Below are positions 1 through 7,180 of a stretch of 64,000 nucleotides of DNA, piece by piece. Each line of letters begins with the position of its first letter. Position 1 is the stretch's first letter. The notes below the pieces were generated by a model. It did not search any database and had not been told where the DNA came from. It worked only from the letters and a program-made list of their open reading frames with translations. The DNA comes from Streptomyces sp. RKND-216 (GTDB taxonomy: Bacteria > Actinomycetota > Actinomycetes > Streptomycetales > Streptomycetaceae): positions 1,738,001 to 1,802,000 of the forward strand of contig NZ_SSBQ01000002.1 in assembly GCF_004795255.1 (NCBI RefSeq), read 5' to 3'. The position numbers were made by a program, and so were the translations under genes.

Positions 1-81
1 CCGTTCCTGTGGCTGCTCCTGTTCCACGCGGTGTCGCTGTGCTCCCTCGCGGGCGGCGGGCGCTGGCTGCTCGACGTCTGA
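1..81 (+). CDS. C-terminal end of a membrane protein, possibly DoxX family (partial)
   Basis: Only the last 26 codons lie in the window, reading in frame 1 to a TGA at 79-81. The peptide is hydrophobic (FLWLLLFHAVSLCSLAG) and ends GGGRWLLDV. A final membrane helix followed by a Gly-rich (G)xGRxxLD tail is common at the end of DoxX-like proteins, so that family is a guess. The gene is co-directional with aroA, 79 bases upstream of it. Too little is visible for a firm call. Confidence 0.4.
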   Translation, partial: PFLWLLLFHAVSLCSLAGGGRWLLDV

Positions 82-160
82 GGGCGGGCCGACCCGTAGC
101 GGCACCGCCCCGGGCCCGTCCGGGCGCCGTGTGCAGGGGCGCAGCCTCTAGAGTTGAGCC

Positions 161-1531
161 ATGACCGAGACCACCGGCCGCCCCGTCGCGGACCCCGCCC
201 TCTGGCCCGCCCCGCTCGCCGCGGACCCCGTGGACGCGACCGTGACCGTGCCCGGGTCCAAATCGGTCACCAACCGCGCCCTGGTGCTCGCCTCCCTGGC
301 CGCCGAACCCGGGTGGCTGCGGCGCCCGTTGCGGTCCCGCGACACACTGCTGATGGCCTCCGCACTGCGGGAGATGGGCGTCGAGATCGAGGAGACCGCG
401 TCCTCCAGCACCGCGCCGGTCAGCGGGACGGCCGGGAGCGGAGAGGTGTGGCGGGTCATCCCGGCCGGTCTGCACGGCCCCGCGACCGTCGACGTCGGCA
501 ACGCCGGCACCGTGATGCGCTTCCTGCCGCCCGTCGCCACCCTCGCCGACGGGCCCGTCCGCTTCGACGGCGACCCGCGGTCGTACGAACGGCCGCTGCA
601 CGGCGTGATCGACGCGCTGCGCGCCCTCGGCGCCCGCGTCGACGACGACCGGCGCGGCGCGCTCCCGCTCACCGTGCACGGCGCGGGCTCCCTGGAGGGC
701 GGCGCGGTCGAGATCGACGCCTCCTCCTCCAGCCAGTTCGTCAGCGCGCTGCTGCTGTCCGGGGCGCGCTTCAACCAGGGCGTCGAGGTACGGCACGTCG
801 GCGGCAGGCTGCCGTCGATGCCACACATCCGGATGACCGTGGAGATGCTGCGCGCCGCCGGTGCCCGGGTCGACACCCCCGAGGACGGCGGGAAGGCCGA
901 CGTCTGGCGGGTGACGCCGGGCGCGCTGCTGGGACGCGACGTGGTCGTCGAGCCGGACCTGTCCAACGCGCAGCCGTTCCTCGCCGCGGCGCTGGTCACC
1001 GGAGGCCGCGTGACCGTGCCGGACTGGCCGCGGCACACCACGCAGGCCGGCGACGCGCTGCGCGACATCCTCACCGCCATGGGCGGCTCCTGCGAGCTGG
1101 ACGAACGCGGCCTCACGTTCACCGGCTCGGGCCGTGTCCGGGGCGTCGACATCGACCTCGGCGAGGTCGGCGAACTGACGCCGGGCATCGCCGCCGTCGC
1201 CGCGCTCGCCGACGGCGAGTCCGTGCTGCGCGGCGTCGCGCACCTCCGGCTGCACGAGACCGACAGACTGGCCGCGCTCGCCCAGGAGATCAACGGGCTC
1301 GGCGGCGACGTCACCGAGACCGAGGACGGCCTGCGCATCCGGCCCCGGCCGCTGCACGCCGGGGTCTTCCACACCTACGACGACCACCGGCTGGCCACCG
1401 CAGGCGCGGTGCTCGGGCTGGCCGTCGACGGCGTGCGCGTGGAGAACATCGCCACCACGGGCAAGACCCTCCCGGACTTCCCGGAGCTGTGGCACGGCAT
1501 GCTCGGCACCTCCGCCGGAGCACGGGCGTAG
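161..1531 (+). CDS. aroA: 3-phosphoshikimate 1-carboxyvinyltransferase (EPSP synthase)
   Basis: This 456-residue enzyme transfers the enolpyruvyl group of PEP to shikimate-3-phosphate, the sixth step of the cytoplasmic shikimate pathway to aromatic amino acids. Visible signatures are [11 protein letters not shown] near residue 30 (substrate-binding Lys and Ser), [10 protein letters not shown] near 107 (PEP-binding loop), [12 protein letters not shown], the RLHETDRL segment and DDHRLA near the C-terminus. Length and motif order are normal for the family. There is no Shine-Dalgarno sequence before the ATG. A TAGAGT hexamer (149-154) ends six bases before it, which would put transcription start at the start codon, so a leaderless mRNA is plausible. 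rsgA follows after 11 bases, suggesting co-transcription. Confidence 0.97.
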   Translation: MTETTGRPVADPALWPAPLAADPVDATVTVPGSKSVTNRALVLASLAAEPGWLRRPLRSRDTLLMASALREMGVEIEETASSSTAPVSGTAGSGEVWRVIPAGLHGPATVDVGNAGTVMRFLPPVATLADGPVRFDGDPRSYERPLHGVIDALRALGARVDDDRRGALPLTVHGAGSLEGGAVEIDASSSSQFVSALLLSGARFNQGVEVRHVGGRLPSMPHIRMTVEMLRAAGARVDTPEDGGKADVWRVTPGALLGRDVVVEPDLSNAQPFLAAALVTGGRVTVPDWPRHTTQAGDALRDILTAMGGSCELDERGLTFTGSGRVRGVDIDLGEVGELTPGIAAVAALADGESVLRGVAHLRLHETDRLAALAQEINGLGGDVTETEDGLRIRPRPLHAGVFHTYDDHRLATAGAVLGLAVDGVRVENIATTGKTLPDFPELWHGMLGTSAGARA

Positions 1532-1542
1532 AGGCGGCCGGG

Positions 1543-2553
1543 ATGCGCCGCTACGGCAAGCACACCGACGAGGACGACATCCGCGTACGCCCCGGCCGCC
1601 GCGGCAGCCGGCCCCGCACCCACCGGCGGCCCAAGCACGAGGACGCGGCCGAGGGCTTCGTCGTCACCGTCGACCGCGGCCGCCTCACCTGCCTGGTCGA
1701 CGGCCGCACGGTCACCGCGATGAAGGCCCGCGAACTGGGCCGCAAGGGCGTGGTCGTCGGCGACCGGGTCGCCGTGGTCGGCGACCTGTCCGGCGCGAAG
1801 GACACCCTCGCCCGCATCGTGCGGGTCGAGAAGCGGGCCTCGGTGCTGCGGCGCACGGCGGACGACGACGACCCGTACGAGCGCGTCGTCGTCGCCAACG
1901 CCGACCAGCTCGCCATCGTCACCGCACTGGCCGACCCGGAGCCGCGACCGCGGCTGATCGACCGCTGCCTCGTCGCGGCGTACGACGCCGGACTCGACCC
2001 GCTGCTGGTGCTCACCAAGTCCGACCTCGCGGCGGCCGACCCGCTGCTGGAGACGTACGCGCCCCTCGGCGTGCGGTACGCCGTCTGCAACCGGGACGAG
2101 CTGGCGAACGGCGACGCGGCGGAGCGGGTGCGCGAGCGGCTCTACGGCCGCACCACCGCGTTCGTCGGCCACAGCGGGGTCGGCAAGACGACGCTGGTGA
2201 ACGCGCTGGTGCCGCCCGCCCGGCGACGGGCCACCGGTCACGTCAACGCGGTCACGGGGCGGGGCCGGCACACGACCACCTCGGCGTTGGCGCTGCCCCT
2301 GGCCGGCGACTCCGGATGGGTGATCGACACCCCCGGGGTGCGGTCGTTCGGACTGCACCACGTGGACGCGGGGCGTGTCATCCACGCCTTCCCGGACCTG
2401 AAGCCCGGCACGGAGGGCTGCCCCCGGGCGTGCAGCCACGACGAGCCGGACTGCGCCCTGGACGCGTGGGTCGCCGACGGCCGTGCGGAGCAGGCTCGCC
2501 TCCACTCCCTGCGACGCCTCCTCGCCACCCGCGAACCCCACGAGGGCGACTGA
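1543..2553 (+). CDS. rsgA: Ribosome small-subunit biogenesis GTPase RsgA
   Basis: A 336-residue circularly permuted GTPase that assists late 30S subunit maturation in the cytoplasm. After a basic N-terminus and an OB-fold, the G motifs occur in permuted order: LTKSD (G4), GHSGVGKTTLVNAL (P-loop, G1) and DTPGVRSFGL (G3). A zinc-binding C-terminal segment with CPRACSHDEPDC follows, where a nearby His completes the site. The start chosen is ATG 1543 (MRRYGKHTDEDD), giving a normal family length; the frame stays open far upstream but that part is antisense-quality sequence inside aroA. It lies 11 bases after aroA on the same strand. Confidence 0.95.
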   Translation: MRRYGKHTDEDDIRVRPGRRGSRPRTHRRPKHEDAAEGFVVTVDRGRLTCLVDGRTVTAMKARELGRKGVVVGDRVAVVGDLSGAKDTLARIVRVEKRASVLRRTADDDDPYERVVVANADQLAIVTALADPEPRPRLIDRCLVAAYDAGLDPLLVLTKSDLAAADPLLETYAPLGVRYAVCNRDELANGDAAERVRERLYGRTTAFVGHSGVGKTTLVNALVPPARRRATGHVNAVTGRGRHTTTSALALPLAGDSGWVIDTPGVRSFGLHHVDAGRVIHAFPDLKPGTEGCPRACSHDEPDCALDAWVADGRAEQARLHSLRRLLATREPHEGD

Positions 2554-2593
2554 CGCCGCGTGGCACCGCCGGTGCCGGAAGAGAGCGCGGGCC

Positions 2594-3157
2594 TCAAAGA
2601 AGGGCGCGGGTCACGTCGTGGATGCGGGTGCACGCCTCGTCCTCCGCGCCGGGCACGGGTACGACGACGTAGGAGAGCGCGAGGCGGAGTCCCGCGTCGC
2701 ACGCGAGGTGCAGCAGCTCGGCCCGCGCCGCGTCGGCGGCGAGCGCCGCGACCAGCCGCCGCAGCAACTCGTCCGCGAGCTCCTGCGGTGTCCCCGGCTC
2801 GCCGCGCGCCGCCGGCGGCATCCGCCCGGTCCAGCACCCGGTGAGCGCACACCGCACGATCGGCTCGCCGCCGATCGTGCGGAGCATCCACCCGGCAGCG
2901 ACCGCCAACCCCGTCGGCGGGTCCGCGCCGCCCCGGACGGCCTGCGCCGCGACCGCCGCGGCACCGCGCAGGAAGCCCTCGACACGGTGGTGCACCAGCG
3001 CGCGGCCGAGCCCGTCCTTGTTGCCGAACTCGTTGTAGAGGGTCTGCCGCGAGACACCGGCGCTCGCGGCCAGTTCGACCATGCGGACGCCCGTCCACGG
3101 CCGGGTGGACACGGCCTCGTGCGCGGCGTCGAGCAGGCTCTCGCGTGCGGTCGGCAT
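2594..3157 (-). CDS. TetR/AcrR-family transcriptional regulator
   Basis: A 187-residue protein with an N-terminal TetR helix-turn-helix (ARESLLDAAHEAV, then VRMVELAASAGVSRQTLYNEF GNKDGL) and a C-terminal ligand-binding region of the kind seen in many actinobacterial TetRs. ATG 3157 was chosen because GGAGGT lies seven bases upstream; an in-frame ATG at 3208 lacks such a site. It is divergent from hisN (158-base gap) and converges on rsgA. Its targets are unknown; autoregulation and control of the divergent gene are the default expectation for this arrangement. Confidence 0.88.
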   Translation of the reverse strand: MPTARESLLDAAHEAVSTRPWTGVRMVELAASAGVSRQTLYNEFGNKDGLGRALVHHRVEGFLRGAAAVAAQAVRGGADPPTGLAVAAGWMLRTIGGEPIVRCALTGCWTGRMPPAARGEPGTPQELADELLRRLVAALAADAARAELLHLACDAGLRLALSYVVVPVPGAEDEACTRIHDVTRALL

Positions 3158-3315
3158 CCCCACCTCCGTGCGGCGTGCACGCGCAGCGCGCGCACGTGGC
3201 GCGGGCACAGAATCGACGCGTCCGCAGGGGCTGTCAATACGCGCCGCAGCGGGCGACCCACCCGGACGGCCATGCTCGTGTGGCCGCCCGGGGAGACGGT
3301 CGATACTGTTCGCAC

Positions 3316-4110
3316 ATGCCGGACTACCACGATGATCTGCGCCTCGCCCATGTCCTGGCCGACGCCGCCGACGCCACGACGATGGAGCGGTTCAAGGCCC
3401 TCGACCTCAAGGTGGAGACCAAGCCGGACATGACGCCCGTCAGCGAGGCCGACAAAGCGGCCGAGGAGCTGATCCGTACGTCGCTGCGGCGGGCGCGCCC
3501 ACGCGACGGCGTGCTGGGCGAGGAGTTCGGCACCGAGGGGAACGGTCCGCGCCGCTGGATCATCGACCCCATCGACGGCACCAAGAACTACGTCCGGGGC
3601 GTACCCGTGTGGGCGACCCTGATCGCGCTCACCGAGACGACGGAGGGGGGCGACCGTCCGGTGGTGGGGCTGGTCTCCGCGCCCGCGCTGCACCGCCGGT
3701 GGTGGGCCGTGCAGGGCGGCGGCGCGTACACCGGGCGCAGCCTCCCGCAGGCCACCCGGATGCACGTGTCGCGCGTCGGCCGGTTCGCGGACGCGTCGTT
3801 CGCCTACTCGTCGCTCTCGGGCTGGGAGGAGCGCGGGATGCTCGGCGGCTTCCTCGACCTGACCCGGTCCTGCTGGCGTACGCGCGCGTACGGCGACTTC
3901 TGGCCCTACATGATGGTCGCCGAGGGCTCCGTGGACATGTGCGCGGAGCCGGAGTTGTCGCTGTGGGACATGGCGGCGAGCGCCGTGATCGTCGAGGAGG
4001 CGGGCGGCCGTTTCACCGGACTGGACGGCAGGCCGGGCCCACACAGCGGGAACGCGGCGGCCTCGAACGGCCTGCTGCACGACGAGTTGCTGGGACGGCT
4101 GACCGCCTGA
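3316..4110 (+). CDS. hisN: Histidinol-phosphatase, inositol monophosphatase family
   Basis: A 264-residue IMPase-fold phosphatase, the HisN type that removes phosphate from L-histidinol phosphate in actinobacterial histidine synthesis. Mg-binding motifs are visible: LGEEFG (Glu), WIIDPIDGTKNYVRG (the DPIDGT metal and substrate loop) and WDMAAS near residue 220. Length matches the family. No Shine-Dalgarno sequence precedes ATG 3316, but TACTGT (3304-3309) ends six bases before it, consistent with a leaderless transcript. A GC-rich hairpin with a T-rich tail follows at 4136-4161. Specific assignment as HisN rather than a general inositol phosphatase rests on similarity to streptomycete HisN and is likely but not certain. 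Confidence 0.87.
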   Translation: MPDYHDDLRLAHVLADAADATTMERFKALDLKVETKPDMTPVSEADKAAEELIRTSLRRARPRDGVLGEEFGTEGNGPRRWIIDPIDGTKNYVRGVPVWATLIALTETTEGGDRPVVGLVSAPALHRRWWAVQGGGAYTGRSLPQATRMHVSRVGRFADASFAYSSLSGWEERGMLGGFLDLTRSCWRTRAYGDFWPYMMVAEGSVDMCAEPELSLWDMAASAVIVEEAGGRFTGLDGRPGPHSGNAAASNGLLHDELLGRLTA

Positions 4111-4135
4111 CCGGGCCGGTTCCCTGAGCTGGACG

Positions 4136-4161
4136 GGGCGCGCGCCGGCGGGCGCGCGCCC
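4136..4161 (+). terminator. Intrinsic terminator after hisN
   Basis: A perfect 9-bp stem (GGGCGCGCG / CGCGCGCCC) with an 8-base loop is followed by TCTTGTTGTG. It sits 26 bases after the hisN stop codon and before the CBS-domain gene promoter region. Confidence 0.7.
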
Positions 4162-4215
4162 TCTTGTTGTGTCCGGGGCGGCGTGTGAGCATGAAGACTC
4201 GAACCGCTTGTGACC

Positions 4216-4233
4216 TTGTGAAACGCTTCGCAA
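4216..4233 (+). promoter_or_regulatory. Rex-box-like operator upstream of the CBS-domain gene
   Basis: TTGTGAAACGCTTCGCAA matches the Streptomyces Rex operator consensus TTGTGAANNNNTTCACAA at 13 of 14 specified positions; the single difference is G for A in the right half. An additional CTTGTGAC half-site-like sequence lies just upstream. The site is 36 bases before the start codon of the CBS-domain gene, a position suited to repression. Rex senses the NADH/NAD+ ratio, so the inference is redox control of that gene. Confidence 0.62.
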
Positions 4234-4269
4234 GGCCCGCGACAGCTACCCGAGAGGGGCTCACACGCC

Positions 4270-4683
4270 ATGCCCACCCTCGTACAGGACGCCATGAGCA
4301 CCGTGGTTCTGACCATCGGCCCGACCCATTCGCTGCGGCAGGCCGCCGAGCTGATGTCTGCCCGGCGCGTCGGCGCCGCGGTGGTCCTCGATCCCGACGC
4401 CGGCGGCATCGGCATCCTCACCGAGCGGGACATCCTCAACTCGGTCGGCGCCGGCCAGGACCCGGAACAGGAGACCGCGCAGGGGCACACCACCACGGAC
4501 GTCGTCTTCGCCGGCCCGCGGTGGACGCTGCACGAGGCCGCACAGGCCATGGCGCACGGCGGCTTCCGCCACCTGATCGTGCTGGACGAACAGGAACCCG
4601 TGGGCGTGGTGTCCGTCCGCGACATCGTGCGGTGCTGGTCGGGTATCCCGGACGCCTACGACGCGACGGTGTCCGCGGGCTGA
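4270..4683 (+). CDS. Tandem CBS-domain protein
   Basis: A 137-residue protein made almost entirely of two CBS motifs (about residues 5-60 and 75-130), with the usual pattern of variable loop, GAAVVLD strand, GILTERDIL and, in the second, HLIVLDE and GVVSVRDIV. Such stand-alone Bateman modules bind adenosine nucleotides or NAD(P) and act as energy or redox sensors; no catalytic domain is present. A purine-rich GAGAGGGG precedes ATG 4270. A strong Rex-like operator lies upstream, linking it to redox stress, which fits the katA/furA neighbours. The partner it controls is not evident. Confidence 0.9.
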   Translation: MPTLVQDAMSTVVLTIGPTHSLRQAAELMSARRVGAAVVLDPDAGGIGILTERDILNSVGAGQDPEQETAQGHTTTDVVFAGPRWTLHEAAQAMAHGGFRHLIVLDEQEPVGVVSVRDIVRCWSGIPDAYDATVSAG

Positions 4684-4715
4684 CCTCGCCCACAGGCACT
4701 TCCGACCCCGACGGA

Positions 4716-4754
4716 CCGGAGGGACCGGAGCCCCATGGCGTCCGGTCCCTCCGG
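4716..4754. terminator. Bidirectional terminator between CBS gene and katA
   Basis: A perfect 14-bp inverted repeat (CCGGAGGGACCGGA / TCCGGTCCCTCCGG) with an 11-base loop lies between two convergent genes, 33 bases after one stop codon and 45 before the other. It can serve both directions. Confidence 0.85.
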
Positions 4755-4798
4755 CTCCTTACGGCGAGCGGATGCCCACCGGGGTGCGCGACCCCGGG

Positions 4799-6268
4799 TC
4801 AGCCGCGGAGGGCCTGAACCGCGGCCTCCAGCCGCTTGCCGTAGTCGGGGTCCGCCTTGCGGAAGTTCTCGATGGCGCGCTCCGCGATGTGGTCGTGGGT
4901 GATGCCCGCCATGGCTCCGGCCAGGTTGTCGATCAGCCGGCCCTTCTCCTCCTCCGTCATCAGCCGGTAGAGGTCGCCGGCCTGGACGAAGTCGTCGTCC
5001 TCGGCGTGGGAGGGGGCCGCGGTGTCGCCGGTCCGTCCGGAGACCGCGACCGGCTCCCACAGCGGGCGGTCGGTCTGGGGAGGCCCGCCGAAGCTGTTCG
5101 GCTCGTAGTTCTTCCGCCCGCCGTGCCGGCCGTCGTACAGGAAGCCGTCCCGGCCGTGGGTGCGTGCCTCGGCGGCGCGCGGACGGTTCACCGGGAGGTG
5201 GTCGGCGTTGATGCCGACGCGGTAGCGGTGCGCGTCGCCGTACGCGAAGAGGCGACCCTGGAGCATCTTGTCCGGGGACGGGCCGATGCCCGGCACGAAG
5301 TGGTGCGGAGAGAAGATCGACTGCTCGACCTCGGCGAAGATGTTCTCCGGGTTGCGGTTGAGCTCCATCCGGCCGATCTCGTGCAGCGGGTAGTCCGCGT
5401 GCGGCCAGACCTTCGTCAGGTCGAACGGGTTGAAGCGGTAGGTCGCCGCCTCCTGCACCGGCATGACCTGGACGTAAACCGTCCAGCTCGGGAACTCGCC
5501 CCGCTCGATGGACTCGCGCAGGTCCCGCTGGTGACTGTCCGGGTCCTTGCCGGCCAGTTCGTCCGCCTCGGCCTGGGTGAGGCTCTTGACGCCCTGGTCG
5601 GTCTTGAAGTGGTACTTGACCCAGAAGGCCTCGCCGTCGGCGTTGCTCCACTGGAAGGTGTGCGAGCCGAAGCCGTGCATGTGGCGGTAGGAGGCGGGGA
5701 TCCCGCGGTCGCCGAAGAGCCAGGTCACCTGATGCGTGGACTCGGGCGACAACCCCCAGAAGTCGAAGACGTTGTCCGCCTCCTGCGAGCCGGTGTACGG
5801 GTCGCGCTTCTGCGTGTGGATGAAGTCCGGGAACTTCACGGCGTCCTTGATGAAGAACACCGGCGTGTTGTTGCCGACGAGGTCGTAGTTGCCCTCCTCG
5901 GTGTAGAACTTCAGCGCGAAGCCGCGGGGGTCGCGGACCGCGTCCGCCGCACCCAGGTTGCCGGCCACGGTCGAGAAGCGGGCGAAGACCTCCGTCTCCT
6001 TGCCCACATCGGAGAGGAACGCGGCGCGGGTGTAGGGGGTCACGTCGCGCGTGACGGTGAAGGTGCCGTACGCGCCCGCGCCGCGGGCGTGCACGATGCG
6101 CTCCGGGATGCGCTCGCGGTTGAAGTGGGCGAGCTTCTCCAGCAGGTGCTGGTCCTGGACCAGCACCGGGCCGCCGGCACCGGCCGTCTGGCTGTTCTGG
6201 TCGTCCGCGACGGGTGCGCCGGCCTCGGTCGTCAGCGGGCCGGTGGTCTCGTACTGCTGCGCGGTCAC
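4799..6268 (-). CDS. katA: Monofunctional heme catalase
   Basis: A 489-residue small-subunit catalase that dismutates hydrogen peroxide in the cytoplasm. The distal His lies in [12 protein letters not shown], the catalytic Asn in [12 protein letters not shown], and the proximal heme-ligand Tyr in [13 protein letters not shown]. Length and motif order are complete. The start is GTG 6268, preceded by GAGGAGG; an overlapping ATG is out of frame. It is divergent from furA, and its promoter region carries a 7-1-7 palindrome, the classic arrangement of a peroxide-sensing Fur-family repressor controlling catalase. In Streptomyces coelicolor the equivalent pair is called catA/catR. Confidence 0.96.
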   Translation of the reverse strand: MTAQQYETTGPLTTEAGAPVADDQNSQTAGAGGPVLVQDQHLLEKLAHFNRERIPERIVHARGAGAYGTFTVTRDVTPYTRAAFLSDVGKETEVFARFSTVAGNLGAADAVRDPRGFALKFYTEEGNYDLVGNNTPVFFIKDAVKFPDFIHTQKRDPYTGSQEADNVFDFWGLSPESTHQVTWLFGDRGIPASYRHMHGFGSHTFQWSNADGEAFWVKYHFKTDQGVKSLTQAEADELAGKDPDSHQRDLRESIERGEFPSWTVYVQVMPVQEAATYRFNPFDLTKVWPHADYPLHEIGRMELNRNPENIFAEVEQSIFSPHHFVPGIGPSPDKMLQGRLFAYGDAHRYRVGINADHLPVNRPRAAEARTHGRDGFLYDGRHGGRKNYEPNSFGGPPQTDRPLWEPVAVSGRTGDTAAPSHAEDDDFVQAGDLYRLMTEEEKGRLIDNLAGAMAGITHDHIAERAIENFRKADPDYGKRLEAAVQALRG

Positions 6269-6333
6269 ATCCGCCTCCTCGGTGCTCGGGGACCCGTCCT
6301 ACGGGAAACCGTTCCCCTGGTAATCTGCACTAG

Positions 6334-6361
6334 ATCCTACATTGGACATTGTCCAAGTCAA
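6334..6361 (-). promoter_or_regulatory. katA promoter
   Basis: On the minus strand TTGACT (6356-6361) and TAGGAT (6334-6339) are separated by 16 bases, close to a vegetative -35/-10 pair. Transcription would start near 6327, about 60 bases before the katA GTG. The Fur-type palindrome occupies the spacer, so a bound repressor would block RNA polymerase. Confidence 0.68.
6342..6356. promoter_or_regulatory. Fur/PerR-type operator in the katA-furA intergenic region
   Basis: TTGGACATTGTCCAA is a perfect 7-1-7 inverted repeat, the size class of PerR/FurA boxes. It overlaps the spacer of the katA promoter and lies 67 bases before furA, so one site could control both divergent genes. It is the only such palindrome seen there. 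Confidence 0.72.
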
Positions 6362-6409
6362 GAAGATTCCGAAAGCCGTACGGGGTCTTACCATGGAACG
6401 TCCGACTGC

Positions 6410-6415
6410 TAGGCT
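6410..6415 (+). promoter_or_regulatory. -10 element of a probably leaderless furA transcript
   Basis: TAGGCT ends seven bases before the furA ATG at 6423, placing the expected start point at or one base before the start codon. No good Shine-Dalgarno site is present. No convincing -35 hexamer was seen. Confidence 0.45.
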
Positions 6416-6422
6416 TGGGGGC

Positions 6423-6839
6423 ATGAGCGACCTTCTGCAACGACTGAGAGAGCGTGGCTGGCGGCTCACCGCACAGCGGCGCGTGGTCGCCGAAGTGCTC
6501 GACGGCGACCACGTGCACTACACGGCCGACGAGGTCCACACGCGCGCCACGGACCGGCTTCCGGAGATCGCGCGGGCCACGGTCTACAACACGCTGAGCG
6601 AACTGGTCACACTGGGCGAGGTGCGAGAAGTCAGCACCGACGGGCGCGCCAAGCGGTACGACCCCAACGCCCGGCACAGCCACCAGCATTTGGTCTGCTC
6701 GCAGTGCGGGATGATCCGTGACGTGCACCCGACCGGCGACCCGCTCGCTTCGCTGCCCGACGGGGAGCGGTACGGCTTCTCCGTGGCGGGCGCGACGATC
6801 ACCTACCGGGGGCTGTGCCCCGACTGCGCCGCGGCCTGA
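6423..6839 (+). CDS. furA: Fur-family peroxide-responsive repressor (FurA/CatR type)
   Basis: A 138-residue Fur protein: N-terminal winged helix (GWRLTAQRRVVAEVL, ATVYNTLSELV) and a C-terminal dimerization and metal domain with the regulatory HSHQHLVCSQCG segment and a second pair CPDC that completes the structural zinc site. Divergence from katA and the shared palindrome indicate a PerR-like role, repressing katA until metal-catalysed oxidation releases it. ATG 6423 was preferred over in-frame upstream ATGs at 6342 and 6393 because it gives the family's usual N-terminus and follows a well-placed -10 element. The name CatR would be equally appropriate. Confidence 0.92.
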   Translation: MSDLLQRLRERGWRLTAQRRVVAEVLDGDHVHYTADEVHTRATDRLPEIARATVYNTLSELVTLGEVREVSTDGRAKRYDPNARHSHQHLVCSQCGMIRDVHPTGDPLASLPDGERYGFSVAGATITYRGLCPDCAAA

Positions 6840-6907
6840 CGCCCGACGGCACCGTCGCCGCCGCCCTCGCGTGCGGCCCACGCAGCGACTGCGCGACGCG
6901 CACACGC

Positions 6908-6944
6908 GACGAAGGGCCCGGAACACCGTTCCGGGCCCTTCGTC
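6908..6944. terminator. Terminator between furA and the initiator tRNA gene
   Basis: A perfect 17-bp stem (6908-6924 with 6928-6944) and a 3-base loop; its core is GAAGGGCCCGGAAC. It ends the tRNA transcript on the minus strand and can also end furA on the plus strand. A related GAAGGGCCCGG hairpin recurs at 9009-9043. Confidence 0.85.
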
Positions 6945-6949
6945 TTCAG

Positions 6950-7023
6950 TAGCGGGGACAGGATTTGAACCTGCGACCTCTGGGTTATGAGCCCAGCGAG
7001 CTACCGAGCTGCTCCACCCCGCG
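6950..7023 (-). tRNA. Initiator tRNA-fMet (anticodon CAT)
   Basis: The 74-base cloverleaf reads CGCGGGG at the 5' end and CCCCGCT plus discriminator A at the 3' end, without encoded CCA. The anticodon arm is CTGGG-CTCATAA-CCCAG, giving anticodon CAT, with three consecutive G:C pairs next to the loop. The first base pair is a C1-U72 mismatch. The three G:C pairs and the unpaired 1-72 end mark an initiator rather than elongator tRNA-Met. The T arm contains GGTTCAAATCC. Confidence 0.96.
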
Positions 7024-7036
7024 TCGTTGTGTGATC

Positions 7037-7066
7037 ACTGTAGCGGACCACACGACGCCGATGCAA
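7037..7066 (-). promoter_or_regulatory. Promoter of the initiator tRNA gene
   Basis: On the minus strand TTGCAT (7061-7066) and TACAGT (7037-7042) are spaced by 18 bases, placing transcription start about 7 bases upstream of the mature 5' end of the tRNA. Confidence 0.65.
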
Positions 7067-7180
7067 ATCGCTTACCCGCTGCACCCTCGGGCCCGGGACA
7101 CGGACACGGGCCCCACCGCTTTGGCCGACCCCGCCCGGAGCGGCGACGCCGCCGTGAGGCGGGTCATCCCCGCCCCACGG

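Noticed and set aside
2562..2576. Terminator between rsgA and the TetR gene (GGCACC-GCC-GGTGCC)
   Set aside because: Only a 6-bp stem without a T-tract; too weak to list as a feature.
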